Positions 17,822 to 26,892 of a stretch of DNA of 64,000 nucleotides are shown here, in pieces. Position 1 is the first letter of the stretch, and each line of letters opens with the position of its first letter. The notes beneath the pieces are model-generated. The model was not told the DNA's origin, ran no database searches, and saw only the letters and a list, made by a program, of their open reading frames with translations. This DNA is from Bifidobacterium callimiconis. GTDB taxonomy: Bacteria > Actinomycetota > Actinomycetes > Actinomycetales > Bifidobacteriaceae. The DNA lies in contig NZ_QXGJ01000005.1 in assembly GCF_003952005.1 (NCBI RefSeq), positions 165,097-229,096 on the forward strand, in the 5' to 3' direction. A program made the translations under genes and the position numbers.

Positions 17822-20812
17822 GTGACAACTGAAAATCACGACGGCGTTGACGCCGCCGCAGACAATACTGCCCATATCGCCCTGTCCGCATCGTCCTCGT
17901 CGGCGACGAACGCCGGTGACGCGAATGCCGCGAGCGCATCCGACACCAATATGACCGCCGCATCGCCCGCGCCGCGTCGTCGTCGCGGTGGCCGACGGGT
18001 GGTACGCGCCGCCGGTGCCGCCGGAACCAAGCTGCCGGTGAAGGTGGAATCCACGGCCAAGGCGGGGGAGCCGGTCGAGGAACCGAAGCGTGCCGACGCT
18101 CCGATCGTTGCGCCGACCGCCGCTCCGACCGCCACGGTGACGGCCGACGTCCCGGGACCGGTCGCCGCCGCCAATGCCCGTGCCAATCACGACGGTCGCG
18201 ACGGTCACGCCGAGCGCGCGGATCACGCGGATCGTGAGGAATCGCAGCCGGCCACGCGCACGCGCACCCGTCGCCGTGCCGTCAAGCAGGCCGAACCCGC
18301 CGTCGATCACGAGCGCAAGGCCCGTATCAAGGCGCTCGCCGACGAACTGTTCACCGACAAGGGCATCGAAGCCGATCTGCATGAGATCCATCGTGGATCC
18401 GCCAAGCGCAACGCCGATCTGCCCGAGTTCTCGTCGCATGAGTCGTCCGAGCCCAAGGCCGCCAGTCCGGCCGTGCGCCCGATGACGTCGCTGCTGTTCC
18501 GTGAGCCCGTGCTGCCGACCGTGCGCCCGGAGGCGCCGGTTGCGGACGACGCCGATCACGCCGATCGTGATGATCGCGAGCATCGTGACATTGACGCCGA
18601 ACGTGGCGAGGAGCAGCCCCTCACCCGTCGTCGTCGCCGTCGTCGTGCCGACCGTGATCATGACGAAACCCGCGACGAGCAGTCCTCGCAGTCCCGTCGC
18701 GCCGATCGTGCCGACGCTGATCATGACGAGCGCGACGCCCGTCGTGACGCCGATCGTGATGATCGTGACCGTGATAGTCGTGACGTCGATGACGAGTCCG
18801 GCGAGACCCGTCGTTCCCGTCGTTCCCGTCGACTCAATGCGCAGGAGCGTCGCGCCGCCGCCGAAGTGGAGCAGATCGAACAGGATCTCGAATACGACGA
18901 CATTTCGTACACGCCGATCGACGTGGAGGCCGGTTCTTCCGACGACTCCGACGACAACGCCGGCGAGACCCGTTCCCGTCGCCGTCGTCGCCGTGGATCC
19001 GACTCGTCCGATGGCGAGTCCGCGCATGCACGCCGCGAGCGTGCCGCCAGCGCCGTCTCCGAGCGCATGGGCGAGCATGAGCGTGAGCGTGACCGTGATC
19101 GCGACGAGGACGAGGAGGACGGTACCGTCACGCGTCGCCGTCGTCGCCGTCGTGCCAAGGGCGACGCCGAGGCGCATGAGGAGCCGCGCATTCGTCGCAG
19201 CCGCAAGCAGCAGTACATCGACGAGATCACCGACATCGAGGGCTCCACGCGACTCGAGGCCAAGAAGCAGCGTCGTCGCGACAACCGTCGTGACCGCTCC
19301 CGCCAGTCCACGCTGCTTGAGCAGGACTTCCTCGCCCGTCGTGAGAACGTGAACCGTCTCATGGTGGTGCGCGAGAAGGAGAAGCACACTCAGATCTCCG
19401 TGATCGAGGATTCGATCCTCGTGGAACATTACGTGTCCGACATCCAGGAGGTGTCGACCGTCGGCAACATCTACCTCGGCCGTGTGCAGAACGTGCTGCC
19501 GAGCATGGAGGCCGCGTTCGTCGACATCGGCCAGCCGCGCAACGGCGTACTGTATGCGGGCGAGGTCAACTGGGACACCACCCGTCTCGACGGCCAGCCG
19601 CGCCGCATCGAGCTGGCGTTCAAGTCCGGCGATCCGGTGCTCGTGCAGGTGACCAAGGATCCGATCGGCCACAAGGGCGCCCGACTGACCTCGCAGGTCA
19701 CGCTCGCCGGCCGCTTCCTGGTGCTTGTGCCGTCCGGCGGCATGACCGGCGTGAGCCGCAAGCTGCCCGAGCGCGAGCGCGCCCGTCTGAAGTCCATCGT
19801 GTCCAAGATCGCGCCGAGCGAGATGGGCGTGATCATCCGCACGGCCGCCGAGGGCGCGTCCAAGGAGGCCATCGAGAAGGATCTGGAGACGCTCACCCAC
19901 CAGTGGGAGCACGTGCAGGAGGCGGAGAAGAAGGCCCGCAACTCCAAGCGTCCGAAGCTGCTGCAGGGCGAGCCTGACGTGGCGATCCGCGTGGTGCGCG
20001 ACATCTTCAACGACGACTTCAATAAGCTCGTCGTTGAGGGCGACAAGGTCTACGAGCGCATCAAGGAATACCTGGAGACCATGGCCCCCGACCTGCAGGA
20101 CAAGCTCGAGAAGTGGGATCCGGAGGAGCACAACGGTCGCGACGTATTCGACCAGTGGCGCATCGACAGCCAGCTGCGCAAGGGCATGGAACGCAAGGTG
20201 TACCTGCCGTCCGGCGGCTCGCTCGTCATCGACCGCACCGAGGCCATGACCACGATCGACGTGAACACCGGCCGGTTCATCGGCAAGGGCAAGTCGCTCG
20301 AGGAGACGGTCACGCGATGCAACCTGGAGGCCAGCGAGGAGATCGCCCGCCAGCTGCGTCTGCGCGACATCGGCGGCATGATCATGATCGACTACGTGGA
20401 CATGGTGATGCCCGCCAACCGCGACCTCGTGCTGCGTCGACTCGTCGAATGCCTGGCTCGCGACCGCACCAAGCATCAGGTGGCCGAGGTGACGTCGCTG
20501 GGTCTGGTGCAGATGACCCGCAAGCGCGTGGGCCAGGGCCTGGTCGAGGCGTTCTCCGAGGAGTGCCCCACCTGCAAGGGCCGCGGATTCATCCTGCACG
20601 ACGAGCCGATCGTGTCGGCGTCGTATGACGATCCGTATGCCCTCAAGGGCGGCGATCCGTTCATCAAGACGAACAAGCACAACCAGGGCACCACGATCCC
20701 CAAGCCCAAGGAGGATCCGGCCATGCCCAAGGGCTCCACGCCCGACGTGAAGGCCAAGCTCGCCCAGATCGCAGCGGCTGCGCAGGCTGCCGCGGAGGAG
20801 ACCAAGGAGTAG
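17822..20812 (+). CDS. rne: Ribonuclease E/G
   Basis: A 996-residue endoribonuclease for mRNA decay and rRNA/tRNA processing. The first 500 or so residues are disordered, rich in Arg, Asp and Ala with RRRRRR-type clusters, as in actinobacterial RNase E. An S1 domain follows (about residues 530-590, AAFVDIGQPRNGVLYAGEV), then the 5' sensor and DNase-like catalytic core, with MTTIDVNTGRF and GGMIMIDYVDM holding the metal-binding Asp residues, and the zinc link CPTC at 915-918. The GTG start is set by AAGGAG four bases upstream; an ATG at 17804 lacks a site. Its last codons are duplicated at 20912-20963. Confidence 0.93.
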   Translation: MTTENHDGVDAAADNTAHIALSASSSSATNAGDANAASASDTNMTAASPAPRRRRGGRRVVRAAGAAGTKLPVKVESTAKAGEPVEEPKRADAPIVAPTAAPTATVTADVPGPVAAANARANHDGRDGHAERADHADREESQPATRTRTRRRAVKQAEPAVDHERKARIKALADELFTDKGIEADLHEIHRGSAKRNADLPEFSSHESSEPKAASPAVRPMTSLLFREPVLPTVRPEAPVADDADHADRDDREHRDIDAERGEEQPLTRRRRRRRADRDHDETRDEQSSQSRRADRADADHDERDARRDADRDDRDRDSRDVDDESGETRRSRRSRRLNAQERRAAAEVEQIEQDLEYDDISYTPIDVEAGSSDDSDDNAGETRSRRRRRRGSDSSDGESAHARRERAASAVSERMGEHERERDRDRDEDEEDGTVTRRRRRRRAKGDAEAHEEPRIRRSRKQQYIDEITDIEGSTRLEAKKQRRRDNRRDRSRQSTLLEQDFLARRENVNRLMVVREKEKHTQISVIEDSILVEHYVSDIQEVSTVGNIYLGRVQNVLPSMEAAFVDIGQPRNGVLYAGEVNWDTTRLDGQPRRIELAFKSGDPVLVQVTKDPIGHKGARLTSQVTLAGRFLVLVPSGGMTGVSRKLPERERARLKSIVSKIAPSEMGVIIRTAAEGASKEAIEKDLETLTHQWEHVQEAEKKARNSKRPKLLQGEPDVAIRVVRDIFNDDFNKLVVEGDKVYERIKEYLETMAPDLQDKLEKWDPEEHNGRDVFDQWRIDSQLRKGMERKVYLPSGGSLVIDRTEAMTTIDVNTGRFIGKGKSLEETVTRCNLEASEEIARQLRLRDIGGMIMIDYVDMVMPANRDLVLRRLVECLARDRTKHQVAEVTSLGLVQMTRKRVGQGLVEAFSEECPTCKGRGFILHDEPIVSASYDDPYALKGGDPFIKTNKHNQGTTIPKPKEDPAMPKGSTPDVKAKLAQIAAAAQAAAEETKE

Positions 20813-20963
20813 GGATTTCGGCTCCCGAGGTTGGCGCAGCCGCCGTCGCACCCCTTGGCGGGGTGCTCCCCTCGCCTACGGACAGTCCACTGGACTGTCC
20901 GCTTGACGGCTCGGCTGCGCAGGCTGCTGCCGAAGAGACCAAGGAATAGGGATTTCGGCTCCC
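20775..20963 (+). repeat. Duplicated 3' end of rne with only synonymous differences
   Basis: A 52-bp segment, 20775-20826, spanning the rne stop codon, recurs at 20912-20963. Within the coding part the copies differ at four third-codon positions (GCC/GCT, GCG/GCC, GAG/GAA, GAG/GAA), all synonymous, and the following TAGGGATTTCGGCTCCC is identical. Between them lies a type B-like palindromic insert with CGGACAGTCC at 20879-20888. Confidence 0.85.
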
Positions 20964-21106
20964 TTCGCGGAGGCTGAGCCCGTTAAAAAACGCTAGTGGC
21001 GTTTTTAGGGCTCAGGTGAGCCGACAGGCGAACCGGGAAGGCGCGGCCGACAGGCCGTCCGTTCTTGCCGGACGAGCTGTCCGCTATAGGCGGACTGAGG
21101 GGAGCC
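20958..21106 (+). repeat. Type C composite repeat
   Basis: Full-length copy: GAGCCCGTTAAAAAACGC with GGCGTTTTTAGGGCTC, then GAGCCGACAGGCGAAC, then GACGAGCTGTCCGC and GCGGACTGAGGGGAG. With the rne duplication it occupies the gap between rne and the rplU promoter. Confidence 0.8.
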
Positions 21107-21226
21107 TCTGCACACCAACCAGGTCCCAAAACGCGCGAGCACGCAAAATCGGAGAGAGCGCCGACTGTCCGCCCTCTCCGACTTCCCCGTCCACACCTCC
21201 CAACACCCAAGAAACGCACGGCGGAG

Positions 21227-21313
21227 TTGCGAAAGTCGGGCGTGTTGTGTAGATTAGACAGTCGGTGTCTAGCTATGCCTGTTTGTGGGGCGTGTTTGCT
21301 AGACGACAAACAG
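21227..21313 (+). promoter_or_regulatory. Promoter and leader hairpin of rplU-rpmA
   Basis: TTGCGA (21227-21232), a 17-bp spacer and TAGATT (21250-21255). The 90-nt leader contains a stem CTGTTTGT (21279-21286) / ACAAACAG (21306-21313) and then two copies of TACAGGCAA just before the start codon. Ribosomal L21 leaders often bind the protein product; that role is inferred. Confidence 0.55.
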
Positions 21314-21348
21314 CTTTATTTACAGGCAAATACAGGCAAGGTAGGGCT

Positions 21349-21657
21349 ATGTACGCTATTGTTAAGGCCGGCGGCCATCAGGAAAAGGTCGAGGTCGGCG
21401 ACGAGATCATCGTCAACCGTCTCGCTGCCAAGAAGGGTGAGACGGTGGAGTTCCCCGTCGCCCTGCTCGTCGACGGTGCCAACGTGACCGTCGCCGCCAA
21501 GGATCTGGCTCAGGTCACCGTCAAGGGTGAAGTCATCGACGATGAGGCCAAGGGTCCGAAGATCAACATCCAGAAGTTCAAGAACAAGACCGGCGTTGCC
21601 CGTCGCAAGGGCCACCGTCAGCCGCTGAGCGTGGTGAAGATCACCGCGATCGCCTGA
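21349..21657 (+). CDS. rplU: 50S ribosomal protein L21
   Basis: A 102-residue L21. [20 protein letters not shown] is the conserved N-terminus and the [19 protein letters not shown] segment is the L21 signature that binds 23S rRNA. The ATG at 21349 is chosen because it gives the family N-terminus. It is followed 47 bp later by rpmA. Confidence 0.97.
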   Translation: MYAIVKAGGHQEKVEVGDEIIVNRLAAKKGETVEFPVALLVDGANVTVAAKDLAQVTVKGEVIDDEAKGPKINIQKFKNKTGVARRKGHRQPLSVVKITAIA

Positions 21658-21704
21658 GCTTCCCCAAGCTTTTAAGCGTTTATTAACTCGAAAGGACAAA
21701 TCAA

Positions 21705-21956
21705 ATGGCACATAAGAAGGGTGCGTCCAGCTCACGCAACGGTCGCGATTCGAATCCTCAGTACCTCGGTGTGAAGAAGTTCGGCGGCGAAGCCGTCATC
21801 GCCGGTAACATCATCGTTCGCCAGCGCGGTACGAACTTCCACGCCGGCCACAACGTTGGTCTCGGCAAGGATCACACGCTGTTCGCTCTGGCCGACGGCA
21901 CCGTGAAGTTCGGCGTCCGTCGTGACCGCAAGGTCGTCGACGTCATCGCCGCCTGA
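21705..21956 (+). CDS. rpmA: 50S ribosomal protein L27
   Basis: An 83-residue L27 whose N-terminus reaches the peptidyl transferase centre. [20 protein letters not shown] and [20 protein letters not shown] are diagnostic. There is no cleavable N-terminal extension of the Firmicutes kind. GAAAGGAC precedes the ATG. In many bacteria obgE follows directly; here a cassette intervenes. Confidence 0.97.
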   Translation: MAHKKGASSSRNGRDSNPQYLGVKKFGGEAVIAGNIIVRQRGTNFHAGHNVGLGKDHTLFALADGTVKFGVRRDRKVVDVIAA

Positions 21957-21996
21957 TTCCGGCGCTGATCGTCAGCCTGGCTGACACAGACGTTCA

Positions 21997-22035
21997 AGGG
22001 CCGCGTCCCATGCCTCATCGCATGGCCGCGGCCCT
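21997..22035 (+). terminator. Terminator after rpmA
   Basis: AAGGGCCGCG with CGCGGCCCTT, plus an inner CCATG/CATGG pair, followed by TTGC. It separates rplU-rpmA from the cassette and from obgE. Confidence 0.8.
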
Positions 22036-22080
22036 TTTGCATGCGTATGGTATGTGCGCACGCGTTATCGTCTTTCGCAA

Positions 22081-22196
22081 TCTGGGGCATCAACTTCCCG
22101 GAATCTGCTCTTTGGGGCGTCAACTTCCCAATTTTGAGCCGATTTTCGTCCATTTTGTGCCCCAAAGAACAAAAAACGGGAAATCAACGCCCCAAA
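22081..22196 (+). repeat. Left terminal repeat of the cassette
   Basis: Motif copies begin at 22083 (TGGGGCATCAACTTCCC), 22111 (TTTGGGGCGTCAACTTCCC), about 22159 (reverse, degenerate) and 22177 (reverse, CGGGAAATCAACGCCCCAAA). Confidence 0.85.
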
Positions 22197-22214
22197 ACCT
22201 CACGATCCATCATG

Positions 22215-23198
22215 CTAAGAGGCAGACGTATCGTTGTCTCGCTGGCTGGGGACTCCCACGGCATCAAGACGCTGTATCAGACGGCTTGGATTATTCAGAT
22301 CGTCGTAGTACATGCGAATCATGCAGATCCCTTGCCGCTCCAGGCAGCGCTGGCGTTCGCGCTCATCGTCCACCACCTCCTGAATGGTGCGACGTGACGT
22401 CATGCTCGGGTCCACGTATTTTCGTGTGCCATCGAACTCGCCGACTATCAGTCTTTCGTCCTGACGTTTCCAAAGGAAATCCACGCGATGCTTCCGTCCG
22501 GAATATGTCAGGCACGGATACTCTGCCTGAATATCGGTCGGAGGTCGCCCGACGGTGATCAGCACGCCGCGGGCCTCGGACTCGCCGCCGTTCTCACTAC
22601 GTCCGTCTGCCAATTCGAATGCGCGATTCACAGCCTCGCGACGTCTGGAATACTTGACGGTTTGCGGATATGCGAGGAGCGTGTCCCGACCGATTCGTTC
22701 CTGTCGTAGCGCCGAATCCAACGGGCCCAAGGCATACCGTAATGGTTGCCGTGCCGCGCAGTCGAATAGTGTTCTCGGCAGTGTGGTGACCGATATGCCA
22801 TGGACCAGTTCGGTTTCCGGATGAGACATGGTATATCGGGCCAGCTGCTTGGACGAGCGCTGATGATCTTCGGGTCTGGCCACAATGCGTATGGGCAGTG
22901 CAAGACGGTATGAACAGTCCAGATCGTGCATGATGGCCGCCGTCGGTCCGCAGAATATCCAATTGGGGTGTTGCACGGCGAGAGATCGGACGATGTGCCG
23001 AACCTGCTCGAGGCGGTCGAGCGCATTCCAGTACGAGGTCCGGGCGTATAACCCGCGGTAGACGCGTGTGATTTCGCCACGTTGGGGATGAAGCCGACGC
23101 GCGATCGCCTTGATGTCCGTCGCCGTGACCGGGTGGGCGCAGCGCTTCCGCTGTTCCGCGTCGGTGAAGAGCTCTTGCAATGAATAGTGTTGAATCAT
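22215..23198 (-). CDS. AbiEi-like antitoxin-domain / DUF559-type nuclease-like protein
   Basis: A 327-residue protein. The N-terminal half (SLQELFTDAEQRKRC, then HPQRGEITRVYRGLYARTSY) looks like the winged-helix AbiEi antitoxin domain, which normally acts with the toxin AbiEii; no partner lies beside it. The C-terminal part has HRVDFLWKR, LIVGEFDGTRKY and a helix DDERERQRCLERQG followed by MIRMYYDDL, the D..ExD arrangement of a DUF559/Vsr-like PD-(D/E)XK fold. Such solo genes are common in actinobacteria and sometimes mislabelled CTP synthase. The ATG at 23198 is chosen because longer readings enter the terminal repeat; TACGTT stands 7 nt before it. A defence role is inference. Confidence 0.6.
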   Translation of the reverse strand: MIQHYSLQELFTDAEQRKRCAHPVTATDIKAIARRLHPQRGEITRVYRGLYARTSYWNALDRLEQVRHIVRSLAVQHPNWIFCGPTAAIMHDLDCSYRLALPIRIVARPEDHQRSSKQLARYTMSHPETELVHGISVTTLPRTLFDCAARQPLRYALGPLDSALRQERIGRDTLLAYPQTVKYSRRREAVNRAFELADGRSENGGESEARGVLITVGRPPTDIQAEYPCLTYSGRKHRVDFLWKRQDERLIVGEFDGTRKYVDPSMTSRRTIQEVVDDERERQRCLERQGICMIRMYYDDLNNPSRLIQRLDAVGVPSQRDNDTSAS

Positions 23199-23295
23199 GA
23201 TGCCCAACGTAGAGCGTATCGGTCGGGATCGGAATGGTTCAAAGCGGATGTGCGCCAACGTGCCGGAACGTTGATATATGGCCGTTTTACGCAGA

Positions 23296-23412
23296 TTTGG
23301 GGCGTGAATTTCCCGTTTTTCGCTCTTTGGGGCGCGCAATGCCCGAAAATCGGCTCGAAAACGGGAAGTTGACGCCCCAAAAAGCAGGATTCGGGCATTC
23401 GGTGCCCCAAAT
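23296..23412 (-). repeat. Right terminal repeat of the cassette
   Basis: Motif copies begin at 23296 (TTTGGGGCGTGAATTTCCCG), 23326 (TTTGGGGCGCGCAATGCCCG), 23362 (reverse, CGGGAAGTTGACGCCCCAAA) and 23392 (reverse, CGGGCATTCGGTGCCCCAAA). Its reverse complement aligns with 22081-22196. Confidence 0.85.
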
Positions 23413-23491
23413 GATGAAGAAATGACGGAAAGTAACAGACTGAGGCGAGCAGGCGCAGGGCGCTCAAGCCCAGTCGGTAAGGTAGGAGATT

Positions 23492-25210
23492 ATGAGTGAT
23501 TTTGTCGATCGAGTTACGGTACATGTCAAGGGCGGTGACGGCGGAAACGGCGCGGCGTCGATCCGCAGGGAAAAGTACAAGCCGCTGGCCGGCCCCGACG
23601 GCGGCGACGGAGGCCGTGGCGGCTCCGTGATCTTCGTGGCGGACTCCAACGCCACCAGTCTGTTGGACTTCCGATTCCTGCCGCATCGCGCGGCCCCCTC
23701 CGGCACCCAGGGTCTGGGCGGTGACAAGGATGGCAGCAACGGCGAGGATATGATCCTGCCCGTGCCCGTGGGAACCGTGGTGTTCACAGCCAAGGGCGGC
23801 TCCGGCGAGCAGAAGAAGCCGGGCGAGCCTCTGGCCGATCTGCGTCACCCCGGCGACCGCTTTGTGGCGGCCGAGGGCGGCGCCGGCGGTCTGGGCAACC
23901 GTTCGCTGGCCAACCGCGCCCGCCGCGCCCCCGGATTCGCCCTGCTTGGCGAGCCCGGCGAGGAGCGCGACCTGGTGCTCGAGCTTAAGTCCATCGCCGA
24001 CGTGGCGCTCGTGGGCTTCCCCAGCGCCGGCAAGTCCAGCCTCATCGCCGCGATGAGCGCCGCCAAGCCGAAGATCGCCGACTACCCGTTCACCACGCTC
24101 GTGCCGAACCTCGGCGTCGTGATGGCCGGATCTCGCCGCTTCACCGTGGCCGACGTGCCCGGACTGATCCCCGGCGCCTCTCAGGGCAAGGGCCTGGGCC
24201 TCGAGTTCCTGCGTCACATCGAACGCACCGAGGTGATCGCGCACGTGATCGACTGCGCCACGCTCGAACCGAACCGCGACCCCATGGCCGACTACGAGGC
24301 GCTTGAGAAGGAGCTCGCCATCTACGCCGACCAGCTGGAACTGCCGCTCGGCGCCATCCCGATCGCCGACCGTCCGCGCATCATCGTGCTCAACAAGGTG
24401 GATGTGCCGGAAGCCAAGGAACTGGCCGAATTCGTGCGCCCCGAGTTTGAAAAGCTCGGACTCAAGACGTTCATCGTGTCCACCGCGTCGCACGAGGGTC
24501 TCAAGGAGCTCTCCTTCGCTCTCATGGACATCGTCGACGAGATGCGCGAACGCGTGAGTGCCCAGGAGAAGGCCGAGGAGGAGGCCCGCGTGGTCATCCG
24601 CCCGCTCGAGGACACCACCCGTCGTCGCCGTCGCGCCAACGAGCGCGGCCTCGGCTTCGACTACAACATCGAGCGCGAGCAGGACGCCAACGGCGACTTC
24701 TGGTTCACCGTCACCGGCGACAAGCCCGAACGCTGGGTGCGTCAGACCAACTTCGACAACGAGGAGGCCGTCGGCTACCTCGCCGATCGTCTCGCCAAGC
24801 TTGGCGTGGAGGATTCGCTGCGCAAGATGGGCGCCCACGCGGGCGACGAGGTGCGCATCGGCCGTGGCGATCGTGCCGTGTCGTTCGACTGGGATCCGAC
24901 CATCGCTGCAGGTGCGGAGATGCTCGACGGCACCCCGCAGGTCAGCCGTGGTCAGGATCTGCGACTGCAGGAGACCGACGGTCGTGCACGTCGTCGTACC
25001 AACGCCGAACGTCGTCGCGAATACCACGAGTGGATGGACGCGAAGGCCGCCGTGCGCGCCGCCATGCAGGCCGAACGCGACGCCGGCCACTGGTCCGATC
25101 CGACCGTGCTCGACGATCCCGAGGACAAGACCAGCCTGATCGACCGTCTGCGCGAGGACGGCACGATCGCCGGCGGCGAGTCGAATGACACCGCCGACTC
25201 GGACAAGTAG
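23492..25210 (+). CDS. obgE: GTPase Obg
   Basis: A 572-residue Obg GTPase for 50S ribosome assembly and growth control. The glycine-rich Obg fold comes first ([20 protein letters not shown]), then the G domain with P-loop GFPSAGKSS (Lys181), switch [18 protein letters not shown] and NKVD, then a C-terminal OCT domain around [20 protein letters not shown] and an extra acidic/basic tail seen in actinobacteria. The start follows GGTAGGAG. It begins 80 bp after the cassette and probably has its own promoter there, as rpmA is terminated. Confidence 0.95.
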   Translation: MSDFVDRVTVHVKGGDGGNGAASIRREKYKPLAGPDGGDGGRGGSVIFVADSNATSLLDFRFLPHRAAPSGTQGLGGDKDGSNGEDMILPVPVGTVVFTAKGGSGEQKKPGEPLADLRHPGDRFVAAEGGAGGLGNRSLANRARRAPGFALLGEPGEERDLVLELKSIADVALVGFPSAGKSSLIAAMSAAKPKIADYPFTTLVPNLGVVMAGSRRFTVADVPGLIPGASQGKGLGLEFLRHIERTEVIAHVIDCATLEPNRDPMADYEALEKELAIYADQLELPLGAIPIADRPRIIVLNKVDVPEAKELAEFVRPEFEKLGLKTFIVSTASHEGLKELSFALMDIVDEMRERVSAQEKAEEEARVVIRPLEDTTRRRRRANERGLGFDYNIEREQDANGDFWFTVTGDKPERWVRQTNFDNEEAVGYLADRLAKLGVEDSLRKMGAHAGDEVRIGRGDRAVSFDWDPTIAAGAEMLDGTPQVSRGQDLRLQETDGRARRRTNAERRREYHEWMDAKAAVRAAMQAERDAGHWSDPTVLDDPEDKTSLIDRLREDGTIAGGESNDTADSDK

Positions 25211-25372
25211 TCGACGCGAATAGCCGTCGTGCGTAACTCCGGACGGCGGATCCGGGATCCGAACAGACGGGACACATGGCCGCAACAGGCCATGACGTCA
25301 GACGGAACACGACGACGCTGCAACGGAACGCAACACAACCACAACGGACGATCAACGGAACAGAAGGCGCAT

Positions 25373-26506
25373 ATGTCCACGCAGTCGCAGGCCGAAGTCA
25401 GACGGGCCATAGCCGAAGCTCACACCATCGTGGTGAAGGTGGGATCGAGCTCGCTCAGCGGCAGCTCCGGCCATCTCGACCCCGAACGACTGCGCGGACT
25501 CGTCACCGCCATAGCGCAGACCGTGCGCATGGACGCCCGCGTGGTGCTCGTCTCCTCCGGCGCCATCGCCTCCGGCTTCGGACCGCTCGGCTTCGACGCG
25601 CGACCCACCGACGTGGCCACCCAGCAGGCCGCCGCCTCCGTGGGCCAGGGCCTGCTCATGAGCCACTACGAATCCGCGTTCGGCCGTTACGGACTGCGCG
25701 TGGGACAGATCCTCATCACCGCGCGCGACACCGTGCAGGCCACGCAGTACCGCAACGTACAGCGCACACTCAACCGTCTGCTCGAACTCGGCGTGGTGCC
25801 GATCGTCAACGAGAACGACGCGCTCGCCAGCAACGAGATCCGATTCGGCGACAACGACCGACTGTCCGCGCTCGTGGCGAATATCGTGCGCGCCGACGCG
25901 CTGGTGCTGCTCACCGACGTGGACGGACTGTACACGGCTCCGCCGAGCGAGCCCGGCGCCCGGCAGATCCATTACGTGCCGAACGTGCTCGACGCGTTGG
26001 ACGATGTGCGCATCGGCGGCACCGGTTCGTCCGTGGGCACCGGCGGCATGGTCACCAAGCTGGAGGCGGCGCGCGTGGCCGCGGTCTCCGGCATCCCGAC
26101 CGTGCTCACCTGCGCGTCGAACGCCGGTCCGGCATTGATGGGCGACCGTGTGGGCACGGTGTTCGCGCCGATCAAGCATCGCGGCACGTCACGCCGTCTA
26201 TGGATCGGATTCGCCGCCGACCCGCGTGGCACGCTTGTGGCCGACGAGGGCGCCGCCAAGGCGATTCTCGGGGGACGCGCGTCGCTGCTGTCCGCCGGCG
26301 TGGTGGGCGTGCGCGGCGAGTTCTCCGCCGGCGACCCGGTGCTCATCGTGGACGAGCAGGGCAACAAGCTGGCCAAGGGCATCTCCGGATTCGATTCGGA
26401 GGAGGTGCCGGCCACGTTGGGACGCACCACCGCACAGCTGCGCAAGCTGCTCGGCGCGGAATACGCGCACCCGCTGGTGCATCGCGACGATCTGGTGCTG
26501 CTGTGA
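25373..26506 (+). CDS. proB: Glutamate 5-kinase
   Basis: A 377-residue enzyme that phosphorylates glutamate in the first step of proline synthesis. The amino-acid-kinase domain shows VVKVGSSSL, VVLVSSGAIASG, VPIVNENDALA and VLLTDVDGLYT; the C-terminal hundred residues form a PUA domain. The ATG at 25373, after GAAGGCGC, gives the family N-terminus. It lies 162 bp after obgE; proA is not in the window. Confidence 0.95.
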   Translation: MSTQSQAEVRRAIAEAHTIVVKVGSSSLSGSSGHLDPERLRGLVTAIAQTVRMDARVVLVSSGAIASGFGPLGFDARPTDVATQQAAASVGQGLLMSHYESAFGRYGLRVGQILITARDTVQATQYRNVQRTLNRLLELGVVPIVNENDALASNEIRFGDNDRLSALVANIVRADALVLLTDVDGLYTAPPSEPGARQIHYVPNVLDALDDVRIGGTGSSVGTGGMVTKLEAARVAAVSGIPTVLTCASNAGPALMGDRVGTVFAPIKHRGTSRRLWIGFAADPRGTLVADEGAAKAILGGRASLLSAGVVGVRGEFSAGDPVLIVDEQGNKLAKGISGFDSEEVPATLGRTTAQLRKLLGAEYAHPLVHRDDLVLL

Positions 26507-26786
26507 CGCTGCCGCGGACGTTGTTACGTTGACGTTGCCACGGTGACGTTGCCGCCGTGATGCCGTCGCAGCCTGCAATCTGCAATCCGTGATACGCGAT
26601 CCATGGCCCTGCCGTTGTGGCAGGGCTTTGTCATAGGTCGCGTTGTCATAGGTCGCGTTGTCATGGTCCGAACCCGTCCCATGTGCTCGACGGCCGTGGA
26701 CCAGAGGAATCGTCGTCGATCGTTGCTCTTTCAATGATCGATGATCCGACGGTCGTCCGACGGTATGTGATCTACCGAATAGTGTG
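26507..26786. other. Gene-free region after proB
   Basis: Contains a terminator stem GCCCTGCC / GGCAGGGC (26606-26626) followed by TTTG, then a short direct repeat GTCATAGGTCGCGTT at 26630 and 26645 with a truncated third copy. No gene is visible. Confidence 0.6.
26606..26629 (+). terminator. Terminator after proB
   Basis: 8-bp stem GCCCTGCC / GGCAGGGC with a 5-nt loop and a short T run. Confidence 0.7.
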
Positions 26787-26801
26787 TCCCATATATAGGG
26801 A
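26787..26801. promoter_or_regulatory. TCCCATATATAGGGA operator upstream of the MFS gene
   Basis: One of three TCCCAnATATAGGGA sites in the window. TACGCT (26820-26825) lies 18 nt downstream and fits a -10, so the site covers the -35. The likely regulator is the IclR protein at 33267. Confidence 0.75.
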
Positions 26802-26892
26802 AAGTATTCCTGATGGTGGTACGCTGATGCCGATTTTGAAACCCGGGCCAGAACATGCCCGGACGAGAACCTGATCGGCGGAAGGCAGGATC

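Larger units (their letters stand above)
22081..23412. mobile_element. Cassette with about 115-bp inverted terminal repeats and one gene
   Basis: The left end (22081-22196) and right end (23296-23412) are inverted copies of each other along nearly their whole length. Each end holds four copies of a 20-bp motif of the type TTTGGGGCGTCAACTTCCCG, in order forward, forward, reverse, reverse, so each end is itself quasi-palindromic. The only gene inside runs on the minus strand. No transposase or obvious target duplication is seen. The interior is visibly lower in GC than its neighbours. Confidence 0.75.

Noticed and set aside
17409..17963. 184-codon minus-strand frame between dapE and rne
   Set aside because: It overlaps the rne start, has low-complexity Arg/Ser content and no start signals.
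17810..20851. A 1013-codon open frame opposite rne
   Set aside because: Mirror-image frame of GC-rich codons with His/Val/Leu-rich low-complexity product and no recognisable domain.
26630..26668. Short tandem repeat GTCATAGGTCGCGTT
   Set aside because: Two and a half copies only; likely a local slippage product without function.
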